Below, in pieces: positions 16,980 to 25,339 of a stretch of 64,000 bases of DNA. The stretch is from assembly GCF_041020765.1 (NCBI RefSeq), contig NZ_JBEUEJ010000005.1. One strand, given 5' to 3'. The notes below the pieces were generated by a model that did not search any database, was not told the origin of the DNA, and saw only the letters and a program-made list of their open reading frames with translations. The stretch's first letter is position 1; each line of letters starts with the position of its first letter. A program made the position numbers and the translations under genes. This DNA is from Kineococcus terrestris. GTDB lineage: Bacteria; Actinomycetota; Actinomycetes; Actinomycetales; Kineococcaceae.

Positions 16980-17606
16980 ATGGTCGTGCTCCGCCGCACC
17001 ATCGGGGACGTGCTGCGCGACGAGCGGCGCGGCCAGCACCGGACCCTGCGCGAGGTGTCCTCGACCGCCCGCGTGTCCCTCGGCTACCTCAGCGAGGTCG
17101 AGCGCGGCCAGAAGGAAGCCTCCAGCGAGCTGCTGGCCTCCATCTGCACCGCCCTCGACGTCCCCCTGTCCCAGGTCCTCGGCGAGGTGACCCGCCGCAT
17201 CGCGGACGAGGAGGGCGTGCGCCAGCCGTACGCCGCGGAGGGCATCGTGCCCGCCGCTCCCCGTCCGGCCGCGCCGGTCCCGGCTCCCGCGGGCGCCCTG
17301 TCCGCCGTGCGCCCGGCCCGGCCCGCCGCTGCGGCGCCCGTCCCGGCGGCGCCGCGGACGCTGCCCGTCGTGGGGCAGCCGCCCGCGGTCGAGCCGGCAC
17401 GCTCCGCCGGGGCGGCGGACCCCGCCGACGCCGCCTCGCTGGAGTCCGTGGCGGACACCACCGTGGACGGCGCCGCCGGCACCATCGTCGACTCCGCCGT
17501 CGACAGCCTCTCCGGTGACACCGTGGAGGAACTGACCGTCGAGCTCGACGGGCTCCCCGAGGAGCTCGAGCTCATCCTGCGACGCCGGCTCGTCCCCGCG
17601 GCCTGA
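16980..17606 (+). CDS. clgR: ClgR-like XRE-family transcriptional regulator
   Basis: A 208-residue regulator. Residues about 6-70 are an XRE helix-turn-helix (TIGDVLRDERRGQHRTLREV, then RVSLGYLSEVERGQKEASSE), very close to ClgR, the activator of clp protease genes in actinomycetes. The rest is a Pro/Ala linker and an acidic C-terminal helix (VEELTVELDGLPEELELIL). Position after pgsA-cinA and upstream of recA matches clgR in mycobacteria. The ATG at 16980 has GAGGGAGG upstream. A 224-base leader separates it from cinA, with TACGGT at about 16880 as a candidate -10. I found no clear ClgR operator there. Confidence 0.88.
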   Translation: MVVLRRTIGDVLRDERRGQHRTLREVSSTARVSLGYLSEVERGQKEASSELLASICTALDVPLSQVLGEVTRRIADEEGVRQPYAAEGIVPAAPRPAAPVPAPAGALSAVRPARPAAAAPVPAAPRTLPVVGQPPAVEPARSAGAADPADAASLESVADTTVDGAAGTIVDSAVDSLSGDTVEELTVELDGLPEELELILRRRLVPAA

Positions 17607-17618
17607 CGCGTCCCGCTT

Positions 17619-17648
17619 GGGCCCGCCACCGGTGACGGTGGCGGGCCC
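17619..17648 (+). terminator. Terminator hairpin after clgR
   Basis: A 13-bp perfect stem (17619-17631 with 17636-17648) has a GTGA tetraloop, 12 bases past the clgR stop. It could also serve the convergent nei2 gene. Confidence 0.85.
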
Positions 17649-17768
17649 TCGTGCGTCCGGGGTCGGGCCGCCCGTCCGGGACCTCGACGCCGGGCCGTCC
17701 GAGGCGTCCGGGCCGCGCCCGGGCTCGTGCGGCCGGTCCGCGCGGCCCGGTGCGCCTCCCGAGGGCCG

Positions 17769-18677
17769 TCAGCGGCGGTACGCAGGGCGGGTGCGGGCGG
17801 TGCGGGTCGCGCGGCCCGCGGGGCGCTCGGACCCGAGGGGCCGCTGCGGCCGCCCGTCGTCGGTGGGCGCGGGCCCCGCCTGGCAGCCGGGGCAGTAGAA
17901 GGCGGTGCGGTCCTGCGGCGCCCGGCCGATCATCGCGACGCGCACCGTGGCCCCGCAGCGCAGGCAGGGCAGCCCGGAGCGGGCGTGCGCGAAGTTCTGC
18001 CGGCCGCGCCGCAGGTCCCCGGTGGTCACCTGCTCCGCCCGCTCCTTGTTCGCGTCCAGGAGGCGGTGGACCAGCCGCAGGAAGCGGCCGGGGTCGTCGA
18101 GGGCGGACACCGGCGACCACGGGCTCAGGCGGGCGAGGAAACACGCCTCGGCCATGTAGAAGGTGCCCACCCCGGCGAGCACCCGCTGGTCCAGCAGTGC
18201 CTCGCCGAGCTCCCGGTCGGGTACCGCGGTCAGCCGCCGGGCGGCCTCGGCCACGTCCCACCCGGGCCCGAGCAGGTCCGGGCCCAGGTGGCCCACGAGG
18301 GTGTCCTCGCGGTCGGTGGCGACGAGGTCGAGCATGCCCAGCTTGTGCCCGACCGCCGTCCACTCGTCGCTGGTCAGCACCACCCGCACCCCGGAGGCCG
18401 ACCGCCGCGTCCACGGCTCGCCGGTGCGGTGCACGTGCCAGGACCCCTCCATGCGCAGGTGGCTGTGCACCGTCAGCGGCAGCGACCCCGGCTCACCGGT
18501 CGCCGCCGTGCGCAGCAGCAGGTGCTTGCCGGCGCTGACGACCTCCAGCACCTCGCGCCCGGACAGGTCGGCCTCGGCCAGGCTCGGCCAGCGGAAGTCC
18601 GTGGCCGTCAGCGTCCGGCCCGCCAGCGCCCGGTGCAGGCGCCGCGCCGTGCGCCACACCACGTCGCCCTCAGGCAC
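17769..18677 (-). CDS. nei2: Endonuclease VIII-like DNA glycosylase Nei2
   Basis: A 302-residue Fpg/Nei glycosylase that excises oxidised pyrimidines and nicks the abasic site. After the initiator comes PEGD, so Pro2 is the nucleophile and Glu3 the acid; this MPEGD form marks the Nei group rather than Fpg (MPELPE). The H2TH region is at about 150-215 (LDQRVLAGVGTFYMAE), and a zinc finger near 238-266 has CLRCG and YCPGC. A basic tail extends the protein by about 30 residues. Start is GTG at 18677. It lies 123 bases downstream of lhr on the same strand, a conserved actinobacterial pair. Confidence 0.92.
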   Translation of the reverse strand: MPEGDVVWRTARRLHRALAGRTLTATDFRWPSLAEADLSGREVLEVVSAGKHLLLRTAATGEPGSLPLTVHSHLRMEGSWHVHRTGEPWTRRSASGVRVVLTSDEWTAVGHKLGMLDLVATDREDTLVGHLGPDLLGPGWDVAEAARRLTAVPDRELGEALLDQRVLAGVGTFYMAEACFLARLSPWSPVSALDDPGRFLRLVHRLLDANKERAEQVTTGDLRRGRQNFAHARSGLPCLRCGATVRVAMIGRAPQDRTAFYCPGCQAGPAPTDDGRPQRPLGSERPAGRATRTARTRPAYRR

Positions 18678-18800
18678 GCGCCGGCCACCCTCCCCGCTGC
18701 GGGACCGTGCCGCGCCCCCGCTCCCGGCTCCGCTGCGGCACGTCCCGGTCCGGCACCCGGTGCCGGGCCGCCCGCCGGCCGCCGCCGGCCCGCACGAGCC

Positions 18801-21800
18801 TCACGTGCGGATCCGCAGCCCGCGCGGGGTGGCGTGGAACCCGGCGCCCTCGAGCGCGCGGCCCAGCGCCGTCCCGCCCGTGAGGACCCCGGCGCCGTCC
18901 GCCTTCTCGACGGTCAGCCGCCCCAGCACGCCGTCGCGCACCGCCAGCGCGAGCGAGTCCGCGGCGGCCTGCAGCGACGTCTCGTCCTCCGTCCAGGACA
19001 GGACGGAACGCCCGCCGCGCTCGACGTACAGGACGAGCTCGCCGTCGACGAGGACGACCAGCGCGCCCGCCTTGCGCCCGGGCCGGTGCCCGCTGGCACC
19101 CGCGCTGACCTCCCCGCGCTCGGGCCAGCCCAGCGCCGCCCCGAAGGGGTTGGCCGGGTCGGTCGCCGCGAGCACCAGGGCGCCCGGCCCCTCGGGCCGG
19201 CCGCGGCCGGTCCTGCCCGCACCCTCCCGGCCCGGCATGTCGGGGACCCGGGTGGGCCCGGCCTCCCGCGCCCGGTCGGAGGGACGCTCCCCGCCCAGCG
19301 GGCGGGCGCTGTCGCGCAGCCGGTCCACCGCGCCGGTGGTGGCGAACTGGGAGGCGCCCAGCCCCTCGACGAAGTAGCCGCGCCGGGCCCGTCCGGCCTC
19401 CTCGAACGCGGCCAGGGTGCGGTACACGGCCGCGAAGCCGCCGGGGACGCGCTCGCCGGTCACCGCCCCGCGCGTGACCACGCCGTGCCGGTCCAGCAGG
19501 ACCTCCGCCACCGCGTGCGCGCGCACCGTCGCGTCCTCCTCGCGCTCGGGCAGCAGGGACCAGCGCCCCGCGGCCGACGGCGGCCCGCCCCGGGAGGGCA
19601 GCTCCACGCCGCCGCGCAGCCCGCGGGCACCGCGCCGGGCGCCGTAGCGGGCGTACCGCGAGCGCGGCGCGGCGCTGCGCGCCTTGTGCGCGCCCCGGCC
19701 GGCGAGCCGGGCCCGCAGGGGGGCGAGGGTGTCGTTGCTGATCCGCCCCGCCCACACGAGGTCCCACAGCGCCGCGGTCAGGGCGCCGTCGTCGGTGCAC
19801 CCCACGGTGTCGGCCAGGGCGCGGAAGAAGTAGGCCCCGCCGCCCTCGAGCGCGGCCAGCACCTCGCGGTGCAGGTCCCCCTCGACGTCCTCGGCGGCGT
19901 CGGCCTCCGGATCCGGCAGGGTCAGCGGTGCCAGGTCCGCCGGGTGCAGGGAGACCCAGCCGTCGTCACCGGGCAGGCTGCCGTGACCGGCCCACACGAC
20001 CTCTCCGGCGGCGGTCAGCTCGTCCAGCATCGCCGGCTGGTAGCCCTCCACGCGCGCGGCCAGCACGAGCGGCTCGACCGCGCTGGCCGGTACCACCGCT
20101 CCCGCCAGCTGCTCGACCGCGCGCAGGACCCCGTCGACCCCCCGCAGCCGCGAGCGCAGTCCCGTCCCGACGCCCTGCCACGCGGGCAGGAAGCGGGCCA
20201 GGTCGCGCGGCGGCACCGGCTCCACGTCGGCGCGCAGCGCCGCCAGCGACCGCCGGCGCAGCACGCGCAGCACCTCGGCGTCGCAGAGCTCCAGACCCGT
20301 GCCGCCCGGGCGCAGCTCACCCTCCACGAGCCGCCCGGCGGACTGCAGGCGGCGCAACCCGTCCAGCGCCACCGCGCGGCCCACGCCGAAGCGGGCCGCG
20401 GCGTCGGCGGCCGTGAAGGGGCCCCGGGTGCGGGCGTAGCGGCTCAGCAGCTCGGCCAGGGGGTCGGCGACCGGCTCGGTGAACGCCTCGGGGACGCCGA
20501 CGGGCAGCGGGGTGCCCAGGGCGTCGCGCAGTCGGCCGGCGTCCTCGATCGCGGCCCACTGCTCCTGCCCGGCGATGCGCAACCGGATGGCGCGGCGGGC
20601 GTCCTCCAGCCCGTGCAGCCAGCGCGCCACCTCGCCGGGTTCCGCGGTGGGCGCGGCGCTCGCGGTGCCGGCCCCCGCCGCGTCCTCCTCCCCGGCGGGG
20701 GCGGCGGCGCGCCCGCTGCGGGCCACGACCTCCGCGGTGCTCAGCGGGCCGAGCACCCGCAGCAGGTCGGCGACGTCCTCCGCGTCGGCGCACCGCCGCG
20801 ACGGCGCCAGCCGCTGCAGCTCCTCCTCCGTGCGCACGACGGCGTCCGGGTCGAGCAGGTCGCGCAGCGCCGCGCCCTCGCCGCGGCCGAGCAGCTCGGC
20901 CAGCAGGCTCGGGTCCAGCGCCAGGGCGGCCGCGCGCCGCTCGGCCAGCGGGGAGTCGCCCTCGTAGAGGAACTGGGCCACGTAGCCGAAGACGAGGCCG
21001 CGGGCGAAGGGCGAGGGCTGGGAGGTCTCCACCTCCACCACGCGCACCCGCCGGGCGGCCAGGTCCCGCATGAGCTGCTGCAGCCCGGCGACGTCGAAGA
21101 CGTCGGACAGGCACTCGCGCACCGTCTCCAGCACGATCGGGAAGCTGGCGAAGCGGCTGGCCACCTGCAGCAGCGACGCGGCGCGCTGGCGCTGCTGCCA
21201 CAGCGGCTGGCGCCGGCCCGGCTGGCGGCGCGGCAGCAGAAGCGCCCGGGCGGCGCACTCGCGGAACCGGGCGGCGAACAGCGCCGAGCCGCCGATCTCG
21301 GCGGTGACGAGCTCGTCGACCTCCTCCGGCTCGAGCACCACGAGGTCGGCCACGTCCGGCGCCTGCCCCTCGGGCAGGTCGAGGTCGGGCAGGCGCAGGA
21401 CGACGCCGTCGTCGGCCGGCATGGCCTGCACGTCGACGCCGAACCGCTCGCGCATGCGCGCGCCCAGCGCCAGCGCCCACGGGGAGTGCACCTGGCCGCC
21501 GAAGGGGGAGTGCACGCAGATGCGCCAGTCGCCCAGCTCGTCGCGGAAGCGCTCGACGAGGATCGTGCGGTCGTCCGGCACGTGGCGGGTGGCCTCGCGC
21601 TGCTCCTCCAGGTAGGCGAGCAGGTTGTCGGCGGCCCACTCGTCCAGGCCCGCCGCGCGCACCCGCTCGCGGGCGGCAGCGCCGGCGAACCCGCCCGGCA
21701 GGCCGGCCAGCTCGCGCACGAACGCCCCCAGGGCGCGGCCCAGCTCCGCCGGGCGGCCGAGGGCGTCGCCGTGCCAGAACGGCAGCTTGCCCGGCTGGCC

Positions 21801-23699
21801 CGGCGCCGGGGTCACCAGCACGCGGTCGTGGGTGATGTCCTCCACCCGCCACGCCGTCGAGCCCAGCGTCACCACGTCGCCGACGCGGGACTCGTAGACC
21901 ATCTCCTCGTCCAGCTCGCCCACCCGCCGGCCGGGTCCCTCGCCACCGGCGAGGAAGACGCCGAACAGGCCGCGGTCGGGGATCGTCCCGCCGCTGGTCA
22001 CCGCCAGCCGCTGGGCGCCCGGGCGGCCGGTGAGCACGTCGCCGACGCGGTCCCACACCAGGCGCGGGCGCAGCTCGGCGAACTCGTCGCTGGGGTAGCG
22101 GCCGGAGAGCATGTCCAGGACCGCGTCGAGCACCGGGCGCGACAGCGAGGCGAACGGCGCGGCGCGCCGGACGAGCTCGTGCAGCTCGGGCACCGTCCAC
22201 TCGTCCATCGCGACCATCGCCACGACCTGCTGGGCCAGCACGTCCAGCGGGTTCTGCGGCACGCGCAGCTCCTCGATGAGCCCGTCGCGCATGCGCTCGA
22301 CGACCACGGCCGTCTGCAGCAGGTCGCCGCGGAACTTGGGGAACAGCACGCCGCGCGAGACGGCGCCCACCTGGTGCCCGGCCCGGCCCACCCGCTGCAG
22401 GCCGCTGGCCACGCTGGGCGGCGACTCCACCTGCACGACGAGGTCCACCGCGCCCATGTCGATGCCGAGCTCGAGGCTGGAGGTGGCCACGACGGCGGGC
22501 AGCCGGCCGGCCTTGAGGTCCTCCTCGATGAGGGAGCGCTGCTCCTTGGACACCGAACCGTGGTGGGCGCGCGCCAGCACCGGCGGGCGGTTGGCCGCCT
22601 GCCCGGCGGCGCCCATCAGCTGCGCCGGCGGCGGGGGAGCGTGCCCGAGCGCGGGCGCACCGCCGTCGTCGTGCCCGTCGCCCGCCTCCTCGCCCCGCTC
22701 GTCCCACACCTCGTTCAGCCGCGCGGTCAGGCGCTCGGACAGCCGGCGGGAGTTGGCGAAGACCAGCGTGGAGGTGTGGTCGGCGACCAGGTCGACGATG
22801 CGCTCCTCCACGTGCGGCCAGATGCTGGCGCGCCGCGGCTCGCCGGCGGCCTGGCCGGTCAGGTCGTCGCTCTCGGCGCCGCGGCCGGAGGCGTCCAGGT
22901 CGGACATGTCCTCCACGGGCACGACGACCCGCAGGTCGAAGCGCTTGTCGGCCGGCGGCTGGACCACGCTGACCGGGCGCCCGCCGGAGACCCACTGCGC
23001 GACCGTGTCCACGGGCCGCACGGTCGCGGACAGGCCGACCCGCTGGGCCGGTTCGCCGCCGGCCGCGGTGACCAGCGCGTCCAGCCGCTCCAGCGACAGC
23101 GCCAGGTGCGCGCCGCGCTTGGAGCCCGCCACGGCGTGCACCTCGTCCAGGACGACGGTGCGCACCCCGCGCAGCTGCTCGCGCGCGCGGGAGGTCAGCA
23201 GCAGGAACAGCGACTCCGGCGTCGTGATGAGCACGTCGGGGGGCGTGCGGGTGAAGGCGCGGCGCTCCTCGGTGGAGGTGTCGCCCGAGCGCAGCCCGAC
23301 GCGCACGTCGGGCACGGGCAGGCCCAGCCGCTGGGCGGCCTGCCGGATGCCCGTCAGCGGGCTGCGCAGGTTGCGCTCGACGTCGACGGCCAGCGCCTTC
23401 AGCGGCGAGACGTACAGCACCCGGCAGCGCAGGTCGCGGTCCTCGGGGACCGGCTCGCCGGCCAGGCGGTCCAGCGCCCACAGGAAGGCGGACAGCGTCT
23501 TGCCGGAGCCCGTGGGCGCCACGACCAGCGCGTGCCGGCCCCGGCTGACCGCGTCCCACGCGCCGACCTGCGCGGCCGTCGGCGCCTCGAAGGCGCCCGT
23601 GAACCAGGCCCGGGTCGCCTCGGAGAAGCGCCCGAGCACGGTCGCGGGGTCGGGCGCGGACTGCTCGGCCGCGGCTCCGCGGGGCGCTCGGGGGGACAT
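18801..23699 (-). CDS. lhr: Large helicase Lhr
   Basis: A 1632-residue superfamily-2 3'-5' DNA helicase, full length for the Lhr family. Domain order: RecA-like domain 1 with Walker A APTGSGKT at 61-68 and Walker B VVLDEVH near 180; RecA-like domain 2 with VQVESPPSVASGLQRVGRAGH; winged helix; and the long C-terminal Lhr extension with a domain of winged-helix tandem repeats. Lhr unwinds RNA-DNA hybrids and is induced by DNA damage in mycobacteria. Immediate linkage to nei2 points to a joint role in repair of oxidised or crosslinked DNA. Start ATG 23699 is followed by a disordered N-terminus of about 20 residues. Confidence 0.96.
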   Translation of the reverse strand: MSPRAPRGAAAEQSAPDPATVLGRFSEATRAWFTGAFEAPTAAQVGAWDAVSRGRHALVVAPTGSGKTLSAFLWALDRLAGEPVPEDRDLRCRVLYVSPLKALAVDVERNLRSPLTGIRQAAQRLGLPVPDVRVGLRSGDTSTEERRAFTRTPPDVLITTPESLFLLLTSRAREQLRGVRTVVLDEVHAVAGSKRGAHLALSLERLDALVTAAGGEPAQRVGLSATVRPVDTVAQWVSGGRPVSVVQPPADKRFDLRVVVPVEDMSDLDASGRGAESDDLTGQAAGEPRRASIWPHVEERIVDLVADHTSTLVFANSRRLSERLTARLNEVWDERGEEAGDGHDDGGAPALGHAPPPPAQLMGAAGQAANRPPVLARAHHGSVSKEQRSLIEEDLKAGRLPAVVATSSLELGIDMGAVDLVVQVESPPSVASGLQRVGRAGHQVGAVSRGVLFPKFRGDLLQTAVVVERMRDGLIEELRVPQNPLDVLAQQVVAMVAMDEWTVPELHELVRRAAPFASLSRPVLDAVLDMLSGRYPSDEFAELRPRLVWDRVGDVLTGRPGAQRLAVTSGGTIPDRGLFGVFLAGGEGPGRRVGELDEEMVYESRVGDVVTLGSTAWRVEDITHDRVLVTPAPGQPGKLPFWHGDALGRPAELGRALGAFVRELAGLPGGFAGAAARERVRAAGLDEWAADNLLAYLEEQREATRHVPDDRTILVERFRDELGDWRICVHSPFGGQVHSPWALALGARMRERFGVDVQAMPADDGVVLRLPDLDLPEGQAPDVADLVVLEPEEVDELVTAEIGGSALFAARFRECAARALLLPRRQPGRRQPLWQQRQRAASLLQVASRFASFPIVLETVRECLSDVFDVAGLQQLMRDLAARRVRVVEVETSQPSPFARGLVFGYVAQFLYEGDSPLAERRAAALALDPSLLAELLGRGEGAALRDLLDPDAVVRTEEELQRLAPSRRCADAEDVADLLRVLGPLSTAEVVARSGRAAAPAGEEDAAGAGTASAAPTAEPGEVARWLHGLEDARRAIRLRIAGQEQWAAIEDAGRLRDALGTPLPVGVPEAFTEPVADPLAELLSRYARTRGPFTAADAAARFGVGRAVALDGLRRLQSAGRLVEGELRPGGTGLELCDAEVLRVLRRRSLAALRADVEPVPPRDLARFLPAWQGVGTGLRSRLRGVDGVLRAVEQLAGAVVPASAVEPLVLAARVEGYQPAMLDELTAAGEVVWAGHGSLPGDDGWVSLHPADLAPLTLPDPEADAAEDVEGDLHREVLAALEGGGAYFFRALADTVGCTDDGALTAALWDLVWAGRISNDTLAPLRARLAGRGAHKARSAAPRSRYARYGARRGARGLRGGVELPSRGGPPSAAGRWSLLPEREEDATVRAHAVAEVLLDRHGVVTRGAVTGERVPGGFAAVYRTLAAFEEAGRARRGYFVEGLGASQFATTGAVDRLRDSARPLGGERPSDRAREAGPTRVPDMPGREGAGRTGRGRPEGPGALVLAATDPANPFGAALGWPERGEVSAGASGHRPGRKAGALVVLVDGELVLYVERGGRSVLSWTEDETSLQAAADSLALAVRDGVLGRLTVEKADGAGVLTGGTALGRALEGAGFHATPRGLRIRT

Positions 23700-23756
23700 G
23701 CCGTCATCAGACCACCCGCCTCCGACACGCGCCCGGCGCGCCGCGGGAGCCCCGGG

Positions 23757-23799
23757 GCGACGGGGGCGCGACGGGGGCGCGACGGGGGCGCGACGGGGC
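23757..23799 (+). repeat. Four tandem 11-bp units between lhr and the DUF3046 gene
   Basis: GCGACGGGGGC is repeated three times exactly; a fourth copy lacks one G. It sits in the divergent intergenic region of lhr and DUF3046. No function is seen; the G-runs could form a quadruplex. Confidence 0.75.
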
Positions 23800-23839
23800 G
23801 CGGCGGGTGGCGCCCGGACCGGCGTGGCAGGGTGCCCCC

Positions 23840-24070
23840 GTGCGACACAGCGAGTTCTGGACCCTGGTGGAGGACGAGTTCGGCGCCGCCTACGGCCGCT
23901 CGCTGGCCGCCGACCAGGTGCTGCTGGCGCTGGAGGACCGCACCCCCCGCCAGGCCCTGGACGCCGGGGTGGACCCGAAGGCCGTCTGGCTGGCGCTGTG
24001 CGAGGCCATGGACGTGCCGCCCGAGCGGCGCCTGGGCAAGGACCCCGCCCGCCGGCCGCGCTCGGGCTGA
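23840..24070 (+). CDS. DUF3046 protein
   Basis: A 76-residue basic protein matching the actinobacterial DUF3046 family: it begins VRHSEFWTLVEDEFGAAYG, contains LALEDRTPRQALDAGVDP and ends in a basic RRPRSG tail. The family is almost always encoded just upstream of recA, as here, but its function is unknown. The GTG at 23840 lies six bases after CAGGGT, fitting the leaderless pattern; the 11 in-frame codons upstream are not conserved-looking. Confidence 0.85.
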   Translation: MRHSEFWTLVEDEFGAAYGRSLAADQVLLALEDRTPRQALDAGVDPKAVWLALCEAMDVPPERRLGKDPARRPRSG

Positions 24071-24086
24071 GCCGCCGCCACGGGTC

Positions 24087-25079
24087 TCACAGCCACTTCA
24101 GGTCGGCGCCCACGGCGCTCGTGCGCAGCCGGTACAGGCTGGTGGAGGCGGTGACGAACACCGTGGTGCCGTCGTCGCCGCCGAAGCACAGGTTGGCGAC
24201 GACCTCGCCGACGACCACCTCCAGCAGCTTCGCGCCGTCGGGCGCGTACACGGACACCGCGTCGCCGTTCGAGGTCCACACGTTGCCGGCGGTGTCGACG
24301 CGGAAGCCGTCGGCCAGCCCGCGGTCGACCTGGACGAAGACGCGGCCGTTCTTGGCCACCGGCCCGCCCGGCACCGCGCCGGGCCCCCGGCCCCCGCGCG
24401 TGCCGCGCAGCACGTCGTAGACGCGGACCAGCCGGTGCGAGCCGCCACCGGGGACGGGGGCGGCGGAGGTGTCGGCCACGTAGAGCAGCGACTCGTCGGG
24501 GGAGAAGGCCAGGCCGTTGGGCTCCTCGACGTCGGTGACCACGGGCCGCACCTCGCCGGTGACCGGGTCGAAGCGGAAGACCCAGTTGTCGCCGTACTCG
24601 CGCCGGCCCGGGTGCCCCTCGACGACGACGCTGATGCCGTAGGGCGGGTCGGTGAACCAGATCGACCCGTCGCGGGCGACGACGACGTCGTTGGGGGAGT
24701 TGAAGCGGTGACCGGCCCAGCGGTCGACGAGCACGGAGGTGTCGCCCGAGGCGTCCTCGTGCTCGAGCGCGCGGCGCCCGTGCGAGCAGGCGACGATCCG
24801 GCCCTCGGCGTCCAGGGTCCGGCCGTTGGTGTGCTCGGCGCCCTCGCGGTGCACGCGCAGCCCGCCCTCCTCGTCCCAGCGCAGGACCCGGTCGCCGGGG
24901 ATGTCGCTGAAGAGCACGGCCCGCTCCTGCGGCAGCCAGACGGGGCCCTCGGCCCAGGTGGACATCGTCCCCAGGCGCTCCAGCCGTTCGCCGCCGGGCA
25001 CGAGGCCGGCGCCGCGGGCCTCCAGCACGCGCGGGACACCGCCGTCGGGCGGGGTCGGGGTCTCGGTCGTCGCGCTCAC
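24087..25079 (-). CDS. SMP-30/gluconolactonase-family lactonase
   Basis: A 330-residue six-bladed beta-propeller of the SMP-30/gluconolactonase/LRE family. Metal-site segments are visible: AEGPVWLPQE (Glu), FNSPNDVVVARDGS (Asn-Asp), EEPNGLAFSPDE (Asn) and the FTDPPYG loop. The family hydrolyses sugar lactones such as gluconolactone; substrate is not certain. The GTG start at 25079 has a strong GAGGAGGA site upstream. It is inserted between DUF3046 and recA on the opposite strand, an interruption of an otherwise conserved neighbourhood. Confidence 0.88.
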   Translation of the reverse strand: MSATTETPTPPDGGVPRVLEARGAGLVPGGERLERLGTMSTWAEGPVWLPQERAVLFSDIPGDRVLRWDEEGGLRVHREGAEHTNGRTLDAEGRIVACSHGRRALEHEDASGDTSVLVDRWAGHRFNSPNDVVVARDGSIWFTDPPYGISVVVEGHPGRREYGDNWVFRFDPVTGEVRPVVTDVEEPNGLAFSPDESLLYVADTSAAPVPGGGSHRLVRVYDVLRGTRGGRGPGAVPGGPVAKNGRVFVQVDRGLADGFRVDTAGNVWTSNGDAVSVYAPDGAKLLEVVVGEVVANLCFGGDDGTTVFVTASTSLYRLRTSAVGADLKWL

Positions 25080-25172
25080 GGGCTGGTCCTCCTCGACCGT
25101 CGGGGCCGCCGGGCGCGGCCGTGCGCCGGAGGCTAGCCAGGCCCGACACGCGCACGCGCCGGTGGTGGCCGC

Positions 25173-25188
25173 TCGAACACGTGTACGC
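25173..25188 (+). promoter_or_regulatory. Probable LexA box of recA (weak right half)
   Basis: TCGAAC-ACGT-GTACGC matches the actinobacterial consensus TCGAAC-N4-GTTCGA except for two bases in the right half. It is immediately followed by TATCGT (25190-25195), a candidate -10, so LexA would overlap the promoter. The recA ATG is about 150 bases further on. Confidence 0.65.
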
Positions 25189-25339
25189 CTATCGTGGAGG
25201 GGTCCACAGGGGGCCGGACCGCCCCGCCGTCCACACCGGGCCCCGCGCGCGGGGCTCGTGTCGGAGGCGGGTCGTAGCGTCCTCGACGACACACACGCAC
25301 GGCGGGCCCCGGTCCGCCGACGACACCCGAGGTGAGGAC

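Noticed and set aside
17727..25136. A 2469-codon open frame on the plus strand opposite nei2-lhr
   Set aside because: It is antisense to real genes, rich in Arg/Gln/His/Ala with no domain, and results from third-position GC bias that removes stop codons.
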